Source: Halopseudomonas yangmingensis (lineage in GTDB: Bacteria; Pseudomonadota; Gammaproteobacteria; Pseudomonadales; Pseudomonadaceae). Taken from it: 64,000 nt of DNA. The stretch's first letter is position 1, and each line of letters starts with the position of its first letter. A program made the translations under genes and the position numbers. This document shows, piece by piece, positions 19,912 through 30,938 of this stretch. Under the pieces are notes generated by a model that made no database searches, was not told where the DNA came from, and was given only the letters and a program-made list of their open reading frames with translations. The DNA lies in contig NZ_FOUI01000003.1 of NCBI RefSeq assembly GCF_900114825.1, forward strand, positions 62,001-126,000, written 5' to 3'.

Positions 19912-21102
19912 CTACAGGCTCTCGATCAGCGTGCGGATGCGCTGCGCCGCTTCGATACAGTCCTGCAGCGGCGCCACCAGTGCCAGGCGGATTCGCCCGG
20001 CGCCGGGATTATACCCGTCAACCTCGCGGGACAGGTAACGGCCCGGTACCACCGCGACGTTCTGCTCGGCGAGCAGGCGGCGGGTAAAGCTTTCGTCGTC
20101 GATTGGTGTGCGTGGCCAGAGGTAGAAGCCGGCGTCCGGACGCTGCACATCCATTACGTCGCCAAGGATGTCCAGCACCGCATCGAACTTGGCCTGGTAC
20201 TGCTGGCGGTTTTCCTCGACGTGGGTCTCGTCTTGCCAGGCAGTCAGGCTGGCCAGCTGGGTCTGCACCGGCATGGCGCAGCCGTGGTAGGTTCGGTACT
20301 GCAGGAACGGCGCCAGCAGTTGCGCATCGCCGGCAACAAAGCCGGAGCGCAGGCCCGGCAGGTTGGAGCGCTTCGACAGGCTGTGGAACACCACGCAGCG
20401 CGCATAGTCATGCCGGCCGATGGCGGCGCAGGCCTGCAGCAGGCCGACCGGGCCGGGCTGGCCGGGGGCGTGAATTTCGCTGTAGCACTCATCCGAGGCA
20501 ATCACGAAGTCGTACTGGTCGGCCAGGTGGATCAGTTGCTGCAGGGTATCCAGCGGTATCACTGCGCCGGTCGGGTTGCCCGGGGTGCAGATAAACAGCA
20601 GCTGGCAGCGTTGCCAGATGTCCACGGGGACCTTATCGAAGTCCGGGATAAAGCCGTTGCCGGCATCACAGGCCAGGTAGTGCGGCTGCACCCCGGCGAG
20701 CAGGGCGGCACCCTCATAGATCTGGTAGAACGGGTTGGGGCTGACCACCAGCCCCTGCGGGTCACGGGTTACCGCCGCCTGGACAAAGGAAAACAGCGCC
20801 TCGCGGGTGCCATTGACCGGCAGTATCTGGCTGGCTGGGTCGATGTCCTGCAGTGCAAAGCGCCGGCACAGCCAGTCGGCGATGCCCTGGCGCAATTCGG
20901 CCAGACCCAGAGTGGTGGGGTATACCGCGGCCTTGTCCAGATTGGCTGCCAGTGTGTCCAGTACCGGCTGCGGGGACGGGTGCTTGGGCTCGCCAATCGA
21001 CAGCGAAATCGGCCGCAACTGCGGGTTGGGTGTGACACCGCCAGTCAGTTCACGCAGTTTTTCGAAGGGATAGGGCTGCAGCAGTTGCAGGTCGTGGTTC
21101 AT
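19912..21102 (-). CDS. dapC: Succinyldiaminopimelate transaminase
   Basis: DapC is a PLP class-I aminotransferase that converts N-succinyl-2-amino-6-ketopimelate to N-succinyl-LL-diaminopimelate. The 396-aa product has SPNPFYQIYEGAALLAG, FICTPGNPTGAVIPL and the PLP-lysine region VVFHSLSKRSNLPGLRSG. I chose the ATG at 21102 over an adjacent TTG. Neighbouring dapD supplies the preceding step, so the assignment is firmer than for a generic aminotransferase. Confidence 0.94.
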   Translation of the reverse strand: MNHDLQLLQPYPFEKLRELTGGVTPNPQLRPISLSIGEPKHPSPQPVLDTLAANLDKAAVYPTTLGLAELRQGIADWLCRRFALQDIDPASQILPVNGTREALFSFVQAAVTRDPQGLVVSPNPFYQIYEGAALLAGVQPHYLACDAGNGFIPDFDKVPVDIWQRCQLLFICTPGNPTGAVIPLDTLQQLIHLADQYDFVIASDECYSEIHAPGQPGPVGLLQACAAIGRHDYARCVVFHSLSKRSNLPGLRSGFVAGDAQLLAPFLQYRTYHGCAMPVQTQLASLTAWQDETHVEENRQQYQAKFDAVLDILGDVMDVQRPDAGFYLWPRTPIDDESFTRRLLAEQNVAVVPGRYLSREVDGYNPGAGRIRLALVAPLQDCIEAAQRIRTLIESL

Positions 21103-21114
21103 CAATGACTGTCC

Positions 21115-23814
21115 TCAGTGGCCGATACGTATCGGCGCCGAATGATCGGTAGCGGGCTGGTTGCTGTCGTCCAGAGTGCTGATGATGGTTTCGCGTAGTC
21201 GGCGACACAGTTCAGGGTCGGAGAGCGCCTGATTGTCAGCGTCGGTCAGCACGAATACGTCATCCACGCGCTCGCCCAAGGTAACGATCTTGGCGTTCTG
21301 CACACTGATGTCGAAATCCAGGAAGATCCGTCCCATGCGCGCCAGCAGACCGGGACGATCCGGTGCGCTCAGCTCAAGGATGGTGTGCAGTCCCTGCGGG
21401 TCATTGAAGATGTTGACCTCGGCGGGGAAGGCGAAGTGCTTGAGTTGGCGCGGCACCCGACGTTGGATGATTGCCGGATATTCATCAGGGTTGGCCAGCG
21501 CCTCGGTGAGGCTCTGGCGAATCTGGCGGATACGCTGGGGGTCGTCGCCGATCGAATCGCCATCGGCGTCAAGCACTATATAGGTGTCGAGGCTGAAGCG
21601 GCTGGTCGAGGTGATGATGCGCGCATCCTGAATGCTCAGGTTGAGCTGGTCCATGGCGGCCACGGTGGCGGCGAACAGGTCATTCTGGTCCGGGGTGTAG
21701 ATGAAGACCTGGGTGGCGCCCTCGAACTCGCGTTGGGCGGTTTCGCGGATCAGTACCAGTGGGCCCAGACTGGCCGGATGCTGGATGATTGCCTCGGCAT
21801 GCCAGGCTACGTCACTGGCGGTGTGGCGCAGAAAGTAGTCCTCGCCAAGCTGGGTCCAGAGTGCTTCGACATCGTCCTCATCAATACCGCTGCGCACCAG
21901 GATGTCCAGTGCTGCCTGCTGGGTCTGGCGGATCTGCTCCTCACGGTTCGGCGGATTCTCCAGACCCCGCCTCAGGGCGCGCTTGGTTTCGGTGTATAGC
22001 TGGCGAAGCAACGCGGCGCGCCAGGAGTTCCACAGGCTCGGGTTGGTGGCGTTGATGTCGGCGATGGTCAGCACATACAGATAGTCAAGGCGTACCTGAT
22101 TGCCCATCAGTACGGCAAAATCATGGATTACCAGCGGGTCGGAAATGTCCTTGCGCTGGGCGGTGGTCGACATCAGCAGGTGGCTTTCCACCAGCCAGCT
22201 GACCAGGTGGGTATCCCAGGCTGGCAGCTTGTGACGCTGGCAGAACAGGCGCGCGTCTTCGGCCCCGAGTTCCGAGTGATCACCGCCGCGCCCCTTGGCG
22301 ATGTCGTGGTAGAGGCCGGCGATATACAGCAAATCGGGTTTCGGCAGCCGGCTGAAAATTTTCCAGGCCAGCGGGTATTTTTCCTGATAGTCAGGGTAGC
22401 CAAGCTTGCGCAGGTGCTTGATCAGGTTCAGCGTGTGCGCGTCCACCGTATAGATGTGAAACAGGTCGTGCTGCATCTGCCCGACAATCCGGCCGAACTC
22501 CGGCAGGTAGCGGCCCAGAATGCCGTAGCGGTGCATGCGCCGCAGGTTTCGGTGCACACCCTGCGGGCAGCGCAACAGCTCCATGAACAGGCTGGTGTTG
22601 CGGATGTCGGCGCGGAAGCGGTCGTCAATCAGGTGCCGGTTGTCACGCAGCAGGCGGATGGTGTCGGCACGAACGCCGCGGATTTCCGGGTTCTGCGCCA
22701 TCAACAGGAAGATTTCCAGCATGGCCGAGGGTGTGCGGCGAAATACCTGTGGCTGGATTATCTCGATGTAGTGGTTGCGAATCTGGAAGCGACTGTTCAG
22801 CGGCTGGATGTCGGCATTTTCTGCATCGCGCAGCAATGTCTCGTCAAAGTGCTGCAGCAGCAGGTCGTTCAGCTCCGACAGCGACATCACGGCGCGGAAG
22901 TAGCGTTGCATGAAACGCTCCACGGCGTGCTTCTCGTCCTTGTCGTCGAATCCCATCAGGCGCGCCAGCGCGCGCTGGTGGTCGAACAGCAGACGGTCCT
23001 CGGCACGGCCGGCGAGCATGTGCAGGGCAAAGCGTACCTGCCAGAGGAAAGCGCGGCCAGCGGCGAGAATGCTGTATTCGCTCTGGTTAAGAAAACCACG
23101 CTCCACCAGTTCGCCCAGGTCGTTGGTGCCGAAGTGGCGCAGGGCAACCCAGGCGATGGTCTGGATATCGCGCAGGCCACCGGGCGAGGTCTTTACGTTC
23201 GGCTCAAGGTTGTATTCGGTGTCGTTGTACTTGCGGTGCCGGGCCTGCTGCTCGGCGCGCTTGCCACGAAAGTACTCGGCCGAGCTCCACATGCGATCCG
23301 GACCGGTGGCGACCAGCATCTGTTGGCGCAATTGCTCGTCGCCACACAGGGTGCGTGATTCCATCAGGTTGGTGATGACTGTCAGGTCGGCGCGGGCTTG
23401 TTCGGCGCATTCTTCGATATTTCGCACACTCTGGCCGACTTCCAGGCCGATATCCCAGAGCAACAGCAGGAAGCGCTCAATGGGGGTGCTGAACGGCTGG
23501 TGATCGTTCTGCAACAGGATCAGCAGGTCAATGTCCGAGTGCGGGTGCAGCTCCCCGCGGCCGTAGCCACCAACGGCCAGCAGGGCAATGCCTGCCGGTT
23601 GTTCGGGGAAATGCAGTTGCCAGGCCTGGCGCAGGAGGCAGTCGGTAAACCAGGCGCGATCATGGGTCAGTTTGTGGATGTCGCGGCCGCCGCGAAAGCG
23701 TGCCTCAAGCACCCTGTTGGCATTCTCGATAGTCCTGCGGAACAGGCTGATCGGCGGCTTGCCGCTGGCCAGTTCACTGGCAAAACGCGCGCTGTCGAAA
23801 AGTTCGTTGTCCAC
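21115..23814 (-). CDS. glnD: Bifunctional uridylyltransferase/uridylyl-removing enzyme GlnD
   Basis: GlnD senses glutamine and adds or removes UMP on PII proteins (GlnB/GlnK), setting NtrB/NtrC activity and glutamine synthetase adenylylation. The nucleotidyltransferase motif is [17 protein letters not shown] (about residues 73-90), the HD hydrolase motif [19 protein letters not shown] is mid-protein, and two ACT domains close the chain ([23 protein letters not shown]). I chose the GTG at 23814 ([11 protein letters not shown]), giving 899 aa, the family's usual length, with AGGG seven bases upstream. The frame runs on to 23913 but would overlap map. Confidence 0.96.
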   Translation of the reverse strand: MDNELFDSARFASELASGKPPISLFRRTIENANRVLEARFRGGRDIHKLTHDRAWFTDCLLRQAWQLHFPEQPAGIALLAVGGYGRGELHPHSDIDLLILLQNDHQPFSTPIERFLLLLWDIGLEVGQSVRNIEECAEQARADLTVITNLMESRTLCGDEQLRQQMLVATGPDRMWSSAEYFRGKRAEQQARHRKYNDTEYNLEPNVKTSPGGLRDIQTIAWVALRHFGTNDLGELVERGFLNQSEYSILAAGRAFLWQVRFALHMLAGRAEDRLLFDHQRALARLMGFDDKDEKHAVERFMQRYFRAVMSLSELNDLLLQHFDETLLRDAENADIQPLNSRFQIRNHYIEIIQPQVFRRTPSAMLEIFLLMAQNPEIRGVRADTIRLLRDNRHLIDDRFRADIRNTSLFMELLRCPQGVHRNLRRMHRYGILGRYLPEFGRIVGQMQHDLFHIYTVDAHTLNLIKHLRKLGYPDYQEKYPLAWKIFSRLPKPDLLYIAGLYHDIAKGRGGDHSELGAEDARLFCQRHKLPAWDTHLVSWLVESHLLMSTTAQRKDISDPLVIHDFAVLMGNQVRLDYLYVLTIADINATNPSLWNSWRAALLRQLYTETKRALRRGLENPPNREEQIRQTQQAALDILVRSGIDEDDVEALWTQLGEDYFLRHTASDVAWHAEAIIQHPASLGPLVLIRETAQREFEGATQVFIYTPDQNDLFAATVAAMDQLNLSIQDARIITSTSRFSLDTYIVLDADGDSIGDDPQRIRQIRQSLTEALANPDEYPAIIQRRVPRQLKHFAFPAEVNIFNDPQGLHTILELSAPDRPGLLARMGRIFLDFDISVQNAKIVTLGERVDDVFVLTDADNQALSDPELCRRLRETIISTLDDSNQPATDHSAPIRIGH

Positions 23815-23837
23815 GGGATGACCCTGTTGTTGACGGC

Positions 23838-24626
23838 TTAGCCGAACTGCTCTTCCTGGCGGCGGGTCAGCACCTCGCAACCGTCGGCGGTGACAACAAT
23901 GGTGTGTTCCCATTGCGCCGACAGCTTGCGGTCCTTGGTGATCGCAGTCCAGCCGTCACCGAGCAAACGGGTTTCGGCGCGCCCCAGGTTGATCATCGGT
24001 TCGATGGTGAAGGTCATGCCTTCCAGCAGTTCCAGTCCGGTGCCGGCGCGGCCGTAATGCAGCACCTGGGGTTCTTCGTGGAATACCTTGCCGATACCGT
24101 GACCGCAGTAGTCGCGCACCACCGTGTAGTGGTTGGCATGCGCATGGTCCTGGATCACCTGGCCGATATCACCGAGGCGGGCACCGGGACGAACCACCTC
24201 AATGGCCTTGTACAGACATTCCTGGGTGACCTTGCACAGGCGTTCGGCCCACTCGGGAACCTCGCCGACCATGAACATCTTGCTGGTGTCGCCGTGGTAG
24301 CCGTCCTTGATCACGGTGACATCGATATTGACGATATCGCCGCTCTTCAGCGGCTTGTCGTTGGGTATGCCATGGCAGACCACATGGTTGATCGAGGTGC
24401 AGATTGACTTGGGAAAGCCTGGGCGGCCAGGGGCGGCACCGTAGTTGAGCGGGGCGGGGATGGCCTTCTGCACATTGACGATGTGGTCATGGCAGAGCCG
24501 GTCGAGTTCGTCGGTGGTCACGCCGGGGCGAACGTGCGCGCCGATCATTTCCAGAACCTCGGCGGCCAGGCGGCCAGCCACGCGCATGCCGGCGATGTCT
24601 TCGGCGGTTTTGATGCTGACGCTCAT
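23838..24626 (-). CDS. map: Methionine aminopeptidase, type I
   Basis: Removes the initiator methionine from nascent proteins. The 262-aa product shows the five metal ligands in order: [16 protein letters not shown] (two Asp), [12 protein letters not shown] (His), FTIEPMI (Glu) and WEHTIVV (Glu). It is divergent from rpsB, as in most gammaproteobacteria, and heads the glnD-dap operon with a 23-bp gap to glnD. Confidence 0.97.
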   Translation of the reverse strand: MSVSIKTAEDIAGMRVAGRLAAEVLEMIGAHVRPGVTTDELDRLCHDHIVNVQKAIPAPLNYGAAPGRPGFPKSICTSINHVVCHGIPNDKPLKSGDIVNIDVTVIKDGYHGDTSKMFMVGEVPEWAERLCKVTQECLYKAIEVVRPGARLGDIGQVIQDHAHANHYTVVRDYCGHGIGKVFHEEPQVLHYGRAGTGLELLEGMTFTIEPMINLGRAETRLLGDGWTAITKDRKLSAQWEHTIVVTADGCEVLTRRQEEQFG

Positions 24627-24747
24627 GTCGTGCTCTCTCGGTTGGATCTGAGGCCGGAGTGTTGCCGCTGAGGGTAAGCGGTTCCGGGCAGATGGAGCAG
24701 TTTACCAGAGCCTGCGGGTGGTTGCCGAATGCTCTCCGTTCGGCAGC

Positions 24748-24783
24748 TTGTGCTTTATCCGCGAGGCTGGTTTGTGGTATAAA
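24748..24783 (+). promoter_or_regulatory. rpsB: Predicted rpsB promoter
   Basis: TATAAA (24778-24783), preceded by TGG as an extended -10, and followed by a GC-rich stretch (GCGCCGCGC) typical of stringently controlled ribosomal promoters. The -35 is poor (TTTATC at 24755-24760, 17 bp away). The rest of the 301-bp map-rpsB gap (24627-24747) holds an 8-bp stem at 24724-24744 and no gene. Confidence 0.55.
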
Positions 24784-24789
24784 GCGCCG

Positions 24790-24927
24790 CGCTTGATCGG
24801 CCGCGCAGGATAGGGCCGGTGAGCAACACTGAAACCGCACACGTATCGACACGTTATTCTGGGTGCCCCTCGGGGTTGGATAACGGGATGCGTGGAGGCT
24901 CAACCCGAGAATACCTACGGAGTTATC
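24790..24927 (+). ncRNA. Long rpsB 5' leader, probable S2 autoregulatory leader
   Basis: About 138 nt separate the predicted start site from the rpsB ATG. The leader contains GC-rich complementary pieces (for example CCCCTCGGGG near 24866). Gammaproteobacterial rpsB leaders (the t44/tff region in enterics) carry an S2-repressed structure; this stretch is the positional equivalent. I did not fold it in full, so the assignment rests on position. Confidence 0.5.
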
Positions 24928-25668
24928 ATGACCCAAGTTTCAATGCGCGACATGCTCAAGGCCGGTGCCCACTTTGGCCACCAGACCCGTTACTGGAATC
25001 CGAAGATGGGCAAGTTCATCTTCGGCGCGCGTAACAAGATCCACATCATCAACCTGGAAAAGACCATGCCGATGTTCCATGAAGCGCTGGGCTTCGTGGA
25101 AAAGCTGGCTTCCGGCAAGAACAAGATCCTGTTTGTCGGTACCAAGCGTGCTGCCAGCAAGATCATTGCCGACGAAGCAGCCCGTGCCGGCATGCCCTAC
25201 GTTGATCACCGCTGGTTGGGCGGCATGCTCACCAACTACAAGACCATCCGCCAGTCGATCAAGCGCCTGCGTGATCTCGAAGTCCAGTCCCAGGACGGTA
25301 CCTTTACCAAGCTGACCAAGAAAGAAGCCCTGATGCGTTCGCGCGATCTGGAGAAGCTGAATCGTGGTCTGGGCGGTATCAAGGACATGGGCGGTCTGCC
25401 GGATGCGCTGTTCGTGATCGACGTTGAACATGAGCGTATTGCGATCACTGAAGCCAACAAGCTGGGCATTCCGGTTATCGGCATTGTCGATACCAACAGC
25501 AGCCCGGAAGGCGTTGATTACGTGATCCCCGGCAACGATGACGCCATCCGCGCCATCAAGCTGTATGCCTCTGCTATTGCTGACGCGGTTCTGCGTGGCA
25601 AGAACAACGGCGGCGCTGGTGACGAGTTTGTAGAAGAAGCTTCGGCCTCCGAGGCTTCCGAGGGCTGA
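24928..25668 (+). CDS. rpsB: 30S ribosomal protein S2
   Basis: Structural protein of the small subunit. The 246-aa product begins [19 protein letters not shown] and contains [14 protein letters not shown] and [14 protein letters not shown], all characteristic. I chose the ATG at 24928, with CGGAG upstream; a GTG at 24892 would add 12 residues inside the leader. An intergenic hairpin separates it from tsf. Confidence 0.98.
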   Translation: MTQVSMRDMLKAGAHFGHQTRYWNPKMGKFIFGARNKIHIINLEKTMPMFHEALGFVEKLASGKNKILFVGTKRAASKIIADEAARAGMPYVDHRWLGGMLTNYKTIRQSIKRLRDLEVQSQDGTFTKLTKKEALMRSRDLEKLNRGLGGIKDMGGLPDALFVIDVEHERIAITEANKLGIPVIGIVDTNSSPEGVDYVIPGNDDAIRAIKLYASAIADAVLRGKNNGGAGDEFVEEASASEASEG

Positions 25669-25697
25669 TCGGGCATTTGTCCCGTATTGCCAAGTCG

Positions 25698-25721
25698 AAA
25701 AGGGGGCCATGCCCCCTTTTT
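25698..25721 (+). terminator. rpsB-tsf intergenic terminator/attenuator
   Basis: A run of A, GGGGGC (25702-25707), CAT loop, GCCCCC (25711-25716) and five T (25717-25721). It lies 30 bp after rpsB and should reduce read-through into tsf, as the rpsB-tsf attenuator does in other bacteria. Confidence 0.92.
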
Positions 25722-25803
25722 GCAATATCCTGACAGCATCATGATTCGGCTGCCCACGTGACCCGGCAGCCTCCCATCAAATACGCATCTAGAGGAATCA
25801 CTC

Positions 25804-26673
25804 ATGGCAGAGATTACTGCAGCCCTGGTCAAAGAACTGCGCGAGCGTACCGGCCAAGGCATGATGGAATGCAAGAAGGCCCTGGTTGCCACCAACGGTG
25901 ACATCGAGAAGGCCATCGACGACATGCGCGCTTCCGGTGCCATCAAGGCCGCCAAGAAGGCTGGCAACATTGCCGCCGAAGGTTCGATTGCTATCAAGGT
26001 TGCCGCTGACAACAAGTCTGCGGTGATTATCGAAGTGAACTCACAGACCGACTTCCTGGCCATTCAGGATGACTTCAAGGCGTTTGTTGCCGCGAGTCTT
26101 GAACGCGCAGTTGAGGCCGGTTACAGCGACGCTGCACCGCTGATCGCCGATCAGGAATCCGCCCGCGAAGCGCTGGTTGCCAAGTGTGGCGAAAACGTCA
26201 ACATCCGTCGTCTGACCCGTGTTGAAGGCGAGGTTGTGGGTGCTTACCTGCACGGTCATCGCATCGGTGTGACTGTAACCCTGAAGGGTGGTAACGAGGA
26301 ACTGGCACGCGATATCGCCATGCACGTGGCAGCCAGCAACCCGCAGTTCCTTGACCCGTCGCAGGTGTCCGAGGAAGCCGTGGCCAAGGAAAAGGAAATT
26401 TTCCTGCAGCTGAACGCCGACAAGATTGCCGGCAAGCCGGAAAATATCGTCGAGAACATGGTCAAGGGCCGCATCAGCAAGTTCCTCGCCGAGGGCAGTC
26501 TGGTCGAGCAGCCGTTCGTCAAGGATCCGGAAGTCAAGGTTGGTGATCTGGCGAAGAAGGCTGGTGCCGAGATTCTTGGCTTTGTCCGCTTTGAAGTGGG
26601 CGAGGGTATCGAGAAGGCCGAGAGCGACTTTGCTGCCGAAGTGGCTGCCCAGGTGGCCGCTGCCAAGCAGTGA
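25804..26673 (+). CDS. tsf: Translation elongation factor Ts
   Basis: EF-Ts exchanges GDP for GTP on EF-Tu. The 289-aa product has the N-terminal RERTGQGMMECKKAL and the conserved TDFLA motif (SQTDFLAIQDDF) that contacts EF-Tu. The length is typical. A strong terminator follows 70 bp later. Confidence 0.98.
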   Translation: MAEITAALVKELRERTGQGMMECKKALVATNGDIEKAIDDMRASGAIKAAKKAGNIAAEGSIAIKVAADNKSAVIIEVNSQTDFLAIQDDFKAFVAASLERAVEAGYSDAAPLIADQESAREALVAKCGENVNIRRLTRVEGEVVGAYLHGHRIGVTVTLKGGNEELARDIAMHVAASNPQFLDPSQVSEEAVAKEKEIFLQLNADKIAGKPENIVENMVKGRISKFLAEGSLVEQPFVKDPEVKVGDLAKKAGAEILGFVRFEVGEGIEKAESDFAAEVAAQVAAAKQ

Positions 26674-26741
26674 TCACTCGATTGGCATTACATCGGTCAA
26701 TGTCCGGCATTTATCCGGCAATTGCCCGTTGAGCAGTTCAG

Positions 26742-26774
26742 GAGGCTTCCCGTGCAAACGGGAGGCCTCTTTTT
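26742..26774 (+). terminator. Intrinsic terminator after tsf
   Basis: GAGGCTTCCCGT (26742-26753), GCAA loop, ACGGGAGGCCTC (26758-26769; one T-G wobble), then five T (26770-26774). pyrH starts 82 bp further on, so the pyrH run probably has its own promoter in 26775-26855. Confidence 0.93.
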
Positions 26775-26855
26775 CAAGAAGCATTGAACAAGTTGTCATT
26801 CGAGCAGTCAGTGCAACGTGTTGAGTGTTTCTCCAATTCCAGCAGGAGATGAGTC

Positions 26856-27590
26856 ATGGTCCATACCCCCAGCAGTCGTCAGCCCAAATACAAGCGTATC
26901 CTTCTCAAGCTCAGCGGTGAGGCCCTGATGGGTACCGAAGACTTCGGTATCGATCCCAAGGTGCTGGATCGCATGGCGCTGGAAATCGGACAGCTGATCG
27001 GTATCGGTGTGCAGGTTGGTCTGGTCATCGGTGGTGGTAACCTGTTCCGCGGTGCGGCCCTGAGCGCGGCCGGTATGGACCGGGTCACCGGCGACCATAT
27101 GGGGATGCTGGCCACGGTGATGAACTCGCTGGCGCTGCGTGATGCCCTGGAACGTTCGAATATCCAGACCCGGGTGATGTCGGCGATTACCATGGAGGGC
27201 GTGACCGAGCATTACGACCGGCGCAAGGCCATGCGCTATCTGGCCGGTGGTGACGTGGTAATATTCTCCGCCGGTACCGGTAACCCGTTCTTTACCACGG
27301 ATACCGCAGCCTGTCTGCGCGGTATCGAGATGGATGCCGACCTGGTGCTCAAGGCAACCAAGGTCGATGGTGTGTACAATGCCGATCCGATGAAGGATCC
27401 GAATGCCGAGCGTTTCGATACCCTGACCTATGACCAGGTACTGGACCTCAAGCTCGGCGTCATGGACCTGACTGCCATCTGCCTGATCCGTGATCACCGG
27501 ATGCCGTTGCGGGTCTTCAATATGAACAAGCCTGGCGCCCTGCTGAATGCCGTGGTGGGTAGCGCCGAAGGAACTCTGATCGAGGGTTGA
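26856..27590 (+). CDS. pyrH: Uridylate kinase
   Basis: PyrH phosphorylates UMP to UDP and is of the bacterial amino-acid-kinase type. The 244-aa product has [25 protein letters not shown] and [16 protein letters not shown]. It begins the long plus-strand run and is followed after 3 bp by frr. Confidence 0.98.
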   Translation: MVHTPSSRQPKYKRILLKLSGEALMGTEDFGIDPKVLDRMALEIGQLIGIGVQVGLVIGGGNLFRGAALSAAGMDRVTGDHMGMLATVMNSLALRDALERSNIQTRVMSAITMEGVTEHYDRRKAMRYLAGGDVVIFSAGTGNPFFTTDTAACLRGIEMDADLVLKATKVDGVYNADPMKDPNAERFDTLTYDQVLDLKLGVMDLTAICLIRDHRMPLRVFNMNKPGALLNAVVGSAEGTLIEG

Positions 27591-27593
27591 ACA

Positions 27594-28151
27594 ATGATCA
27601 ATGACATCAAGCAGGAAGCGCAGACGCGCATGAAAAAGTCGGTTGAGGCGCTGGACCATGCCTTTGCCAAGATTCGTACCGGCCGCGCGCATCCGAGCAT
27701 CCTCGACAGCGTCATGGTTTCTTACTACGGCTCTGATACTCCGCTGCGCCAGGTCGCCAACGTTATCGTTGAGGATTCCCGCACCCTGGCACTGACTGTT
27801 TTTGACCGCAGCATGATCCAGGCTGTTGAGAAAGCTATCATGACGTCGGACCTGGGGTTGAATCCGGCGACTGCCGGCACCACCATTCGTGTGCCCATGC
27901 CGGCGCTTACCGAGGAAACCCGCAAGGGCTTCACCAAGCAGGCTCGATCCGAGGCAGAAAATGCCCGGGTGGCAGTACGTAATATCCGTCGCGATGCACT
28001 GGGCCAGCTGAAAGACCTGCAGAAGGACAAGGAGATCAGCGAGGACGAAGAGCGTCGTGCCGCTGATGAGGTGCAGAAACTCACTGACAAGTTTGTCGCC
28101 GAGATCGAAAAGGCCCTTGAAACCAAGGAAGCGGATCTGATGGCGGTCTGA
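27594..28151 (+). CDS. frr: Ribosome recycling factor
   Basis: RRF, with EF-G, splits post-termination ribosomes. The 185-aa product has the family's ends and centre: [34 protein letters not shown] and [13 protein letters not shown]. It is coupled to pyrH by position. Confidence 0.98.
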   Translation: MINDIKQEAQTRMKKSVEALDHAFAKIRTGRAHPSILDSVMVSYYGSDTPLRQVANVIVEDSRTLALTVFDRSMIQAVEKAIMTSDLGLNPATAGTTIRVPMPALTEETRKGFTKQARSEAENARVAVRNIRRDALGQLKDLQKDKEISEDEERRAADEVQKLTDKFVAEIEKALETKEADLMAV

Positions 28152-28170
28152 CCGTCATCGAAGCATCCCT

Positions 28171-28914
28171 ATGACAGATATCACCGGTTCAGCGGCTGTG
28201 CCACGCCATGTGGCGGTCATCATGGACGGCAACAACCGCTGGGCGCGCAAGCGCCTGCTGCCGGGTGTTGCCGGCCACAAGGCGGGCGTCAGTGCGGTGC
28301 GTGCCGCGATCGAAGTGTGCGCCGAAAGCGGTGTTGAGGTGCTGACCCTGTTCGCCTTCTCCAGTGAAAACTGGCAGCGACCGGCAGATGAGGTCGGCGC
28401 CCTGATGGACCTTTTTCTTGGTGCCCTGCGTCGGGAAGTGCGACGTCTTGCAGAGCACGATATTCGTTTGCGTATCATTGGCGAGCGTTCGCGTTTTTCC
28501 CCCGAGCTGCAACAGGCCATGGCCGATGCCGAGGCGCTGACCGCCAGCGGTCAGCGCATGACTCTGGTGGTGGCGGCCAATTATGGCGGGCAATGGGATA
28601 TTACCCAGGCTGCCTGTCGCCTGGCGCAGCAGGTGGCCGACGGTCGCCTGCAGCCCGGGCAAATCGATGCGGCGCAGATACAGGCGCAGTTGGCCACCGC
28701 CGAGTGGCCGTTGCCGGATCTGTGTATCCGTACTGGCGGCGAACGGCGTATAAGTAATTTTCTTCTGTGGCAGCTGGCCTATGCCGAGCTGTACTTTTCC
28801 GAACTGTTCTGGCCGGATTTCCGGCATGCGGCCATGCGCGAGGCGCTGGCCGATTATGCCGGGCGGCAGCGCCGTTTCGGCAAGACCAGCGAACAGATAG
28901 CAGCGGAGTCCTGA
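28171..28914 (+). CDS. uppS: Undecaprenyl diphosphate synthase
   Basis: Adds isopentenyl units in cis to farnesyl diphosphate, giving the C55 carrier for peptidoglycan and O-antigen. The 247-aa product has VAVIMDGNNRWARKR (catalytic Asp), FAFSSENWQRP and RTGGERRISNFLLWQ. Note RIGGE-type variation is absent; the RTGGE motif is canonical. It overlaps cdsA by one base (TGATG). Confidence 0.97.
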   Translation: MTDITGSAAVPRHVAVIMDGNNRWARKRLLPGVAGHKAGVSAVRAAIEVCAESGVEVLTLFAFSSENWQRPADEVGALMDLFLGALRREVRRLAEHDIRLRIIGERSRFSPELQQAMADAEALTASGQRMTLVVAANYGGQWDITQAACRLAQQVADGRLQPGQIDAAQIQAQLATAEWPLPDLCIRTGGERRISNFLLWQLAYAELYFSELFWPDFRHAAMREALADYAGRQRRFGKTSEQIAAES

Positions 28915-29729
28915 TGCTCAAACAACGGGTGATTACCGGCGTGATACTGGCGCCCCTTGCGATTGCCGGCTTTGTCTGGCTGCAGGACGGCTGGTTTGCC
29001 CTGTTTGTCGGTGCCATCGTTACCCTTGGGGCCTGGGAGTGGGCCCGACTGGCCGGTGAACAGGGGCAGAAGGGTCGAATCGTCTATGCCCTGGCCGTGG
29101 CGTTGCTGATGGCCGGTCTCTGGCGTGACAGCTGGGCGCCACAGTATCTGTTATGGCCGGCAATGGGCTGGTGGTTGCTGGCGGCCTTCCTGGTGGTGCG
29201 TTATCCCGCAGGCAGGGGGATTTGGGTCGGCTCGATGATCGCCCAGCTGTTCGGTCTGCTGGTGTTGTTGCCAGCCTGGTACGGACTGGTCTGGCTGCGT
29301 GGCCAGGAGCATGGTTTGTGGCTGATTCTGGCCTTGGTGGTGCTGGTATGGGCTGCCGATATTGGCGCCTACTTTGCCGGCAAAACCTTCGGAAAACACA
29401 AATTGATGCCGCGTGTCAGCCCCGGCAAGACCCTTGAGGGGCTGTTGGGCGGGGTGCTGCTGACCCAGTTGCTGGCGCTGGCGGCGCTGCTCTGGCTGGG
29501 CTGGAGTCTGGCTTCAATTCTGGTGGCCCTGTGTGGCGCGCTGCTGGTAGTACTGGTATCGGTGCTGGGTGATCTGACCGAGAGCCTGTTCAAGCGTGAA
29601 CAAGGGCTCAAGGACAGCAGCAAGCTGCTGCCCGGGCATGGTGGTGTGCTGGATCGTATTGACAGCCTGACGGCAGCCATTCCCACCTTCAGTCTGTTGT
29701 GGCTGCTGTTCGGAGCGCGTCTCGGGTGA
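28914..29729 (+). CDS. cdsA: Phosphatidate cytidylyltransferase
   Basis: Makes CDP-diacylglycerol from phosphatidate and CTP for all membrane phospholipids. The 271-aa integral membrane protein has about seven hydrophobic segments. The family signature near the C-terminus reads [18 protein letters not shown], then [14 protein letters not shown]. The ATG at 28914 overlaps the uppS stop. The longer frame from 28767 lies inside uppS and is rejected. Confidence 0.97.
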   Translation: MLKQRVITGVILAPLAIAGFVWLQDGWFALFVGAIVTLGAWEWARLAGEQGQKGRIVYALAVALLMAGLWRDSWAPQYLLWPAMGWWLLAAFLVVRYPAGRGIWVGSMIAQLFGLLVLLPAWYGLVWLRGQEHGLWLILALVVLVWAADIGAYFAGKTFGKHKLMPRVSPGKTLEGLLGGVLLTQLLALAALLWLGWSLASILVALCGALLVVLVSVLGDLTESLFKREQGLKDSSKLLPGHGGVLDRIDSLTAAIPTFSLLWLLFGARLG

Positions 29730-30910
29730 GTCTGCAACAGGTAACGGTACTGGGTGCTACCGGATCGATCGGCCTGAGCACCCTGGATGTGTTGGCGCGC
29801 CACCCTGAGTCCTATCAGGTGCATGCGTTAACCGGGCACAGCCGTATCGAGTTGCTGGCCGAGTTGTGTGTCCGCCATCGGCCGGTCTGTGCCGTGGTGG
29901 GCGTCAGCGAACAGGCTGACTGGTTGCAGGCCAGACTTCAGCGCGACGGCCTTGCTACCCGAGTGCTCTGGGGTGCCCAGGCACTGTGCGAGGTGGCAGC
30001 AGATCCCCGGTCAGATACAGTAATGGCTGCGATAGTAGGTGCTGCCGGGTTGGAGCCGACATTGGCTGCGGTGATGGCCGGCAAGCGCGTGCTGCTGGCC
30101 AACAAGGAAGCCCTGGTGATGGGCGGCGCCCTGTTTATGCAGGCGGTGCGTGAACATGATGCCCTGTTGCTGCCGATAGACAGCGAGCACAACGCAATCT
30201 TCCAGTGCATGCCGCCGACGACACACGCCGGACTGGCACGTGCCGGAGTTCGTCGCATACTGCTGACCGCCTCCGGCGGCCCCTTCCGTGACTGGCCGCT
30301 GGAACAACTGGCAACAGTCACTCCGGAGCAGGCCTGTGCCCATCCCAACTGGTCCATGGGGCGCAAGATTTCAGTGGATTCCGCGACCATGATGAACAAG
30401 GGGCTGGAGCTGATCGAAGCCTGCTGGCTGTTCGATGCCACGCCCGATCAGGTCGAGGTGCTGGTGCATCCGCAAAGTGTAATCCACTCGCTGGTCGATT
30501 ATGTCGACGGCTCGGTGTTGGCCCAGCTGGGCAATCCGGATATGCGCACCCCCATTGCCCACGCACTGGCCTGGCCAGAGCGTATTGACTCGGGAGTCAG
30601 TCCGCTGGATCTGCTGGCAGTTTCGCGCCTGGACTTCCGCGCCCCTGATCCGGAACGTTTTCCCTGTCTTGATCTGGCCCGCCAGGCGATGCATGCCGGC
30701 GGGACGGCCTGTGCTGTGCTGAATGCGGCCAACGAGGTGGCAGTCGAGGCTTTTCTGCAGCAGCGTATCGGCTTTGTCGAGATAGCCGAGTTGAATGCGG
30801 CGGTGTTGAACTCCCTGCCGGCAGAGCCTGTCACAGACTTGCATCAGGTGCTGGATGCTGATCGGCGATCGCGCCAGTCGGCCCGGGATTGGCTCGGGCG
30901 GCACCACTGA
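29726..30910 (+). CDS. dxr: 1-deoxy-D-xylulose 5-phosphate reductoisomerase
   Basis: Second step of the MEP isoprenoid pathway (the third enzyme, IspD, is at 50830). The 394-aa product has the NADPH motif [24 protein letters not shown], and the metal/substrate site [12 protein letters not shown] chose the GTG at 29726, overlapping the cdsA stop; an ATG at 29699 would add nine residues inside cdsA. Confidence 0.96.
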   Translation: MSLQQVTVLGATGSIGLSTLDVLARHPESYQVHALTGHSRIELLAELCVRHRPVCAVVGVSEQADWLQARLQRDGLATRVLWGAQALCEVAADPRSDTVMAAIVGAAGLEPTLAAVMAGKRVLLANKEALVMGGALFMQAVREHDALLLPIDSEHNAIFQCMPPTTHAGLARAGVRRILLTASGGPFRDWPLEQLATVTPEQACAHPNWSMGRKISVDSATMMNKGLELIEACWLFDATPDQVEVLVHPQSVIHSLVDYVDGSVLAQLGNPDMRTPIAHALAWPERIDSGVSPLDLLAVSRLDFRAPDPERFPCLDLARQAMHAGGTACAVLNAANEVAVEAFLQQRIGFVEIAELNAAVLNSLPAEPVTDLHQVLDADRRSRQSARDWLGRHH

Positions 30911-30938
30911 TGCAGCTTAACCGGCTACGGGAGTCTTG

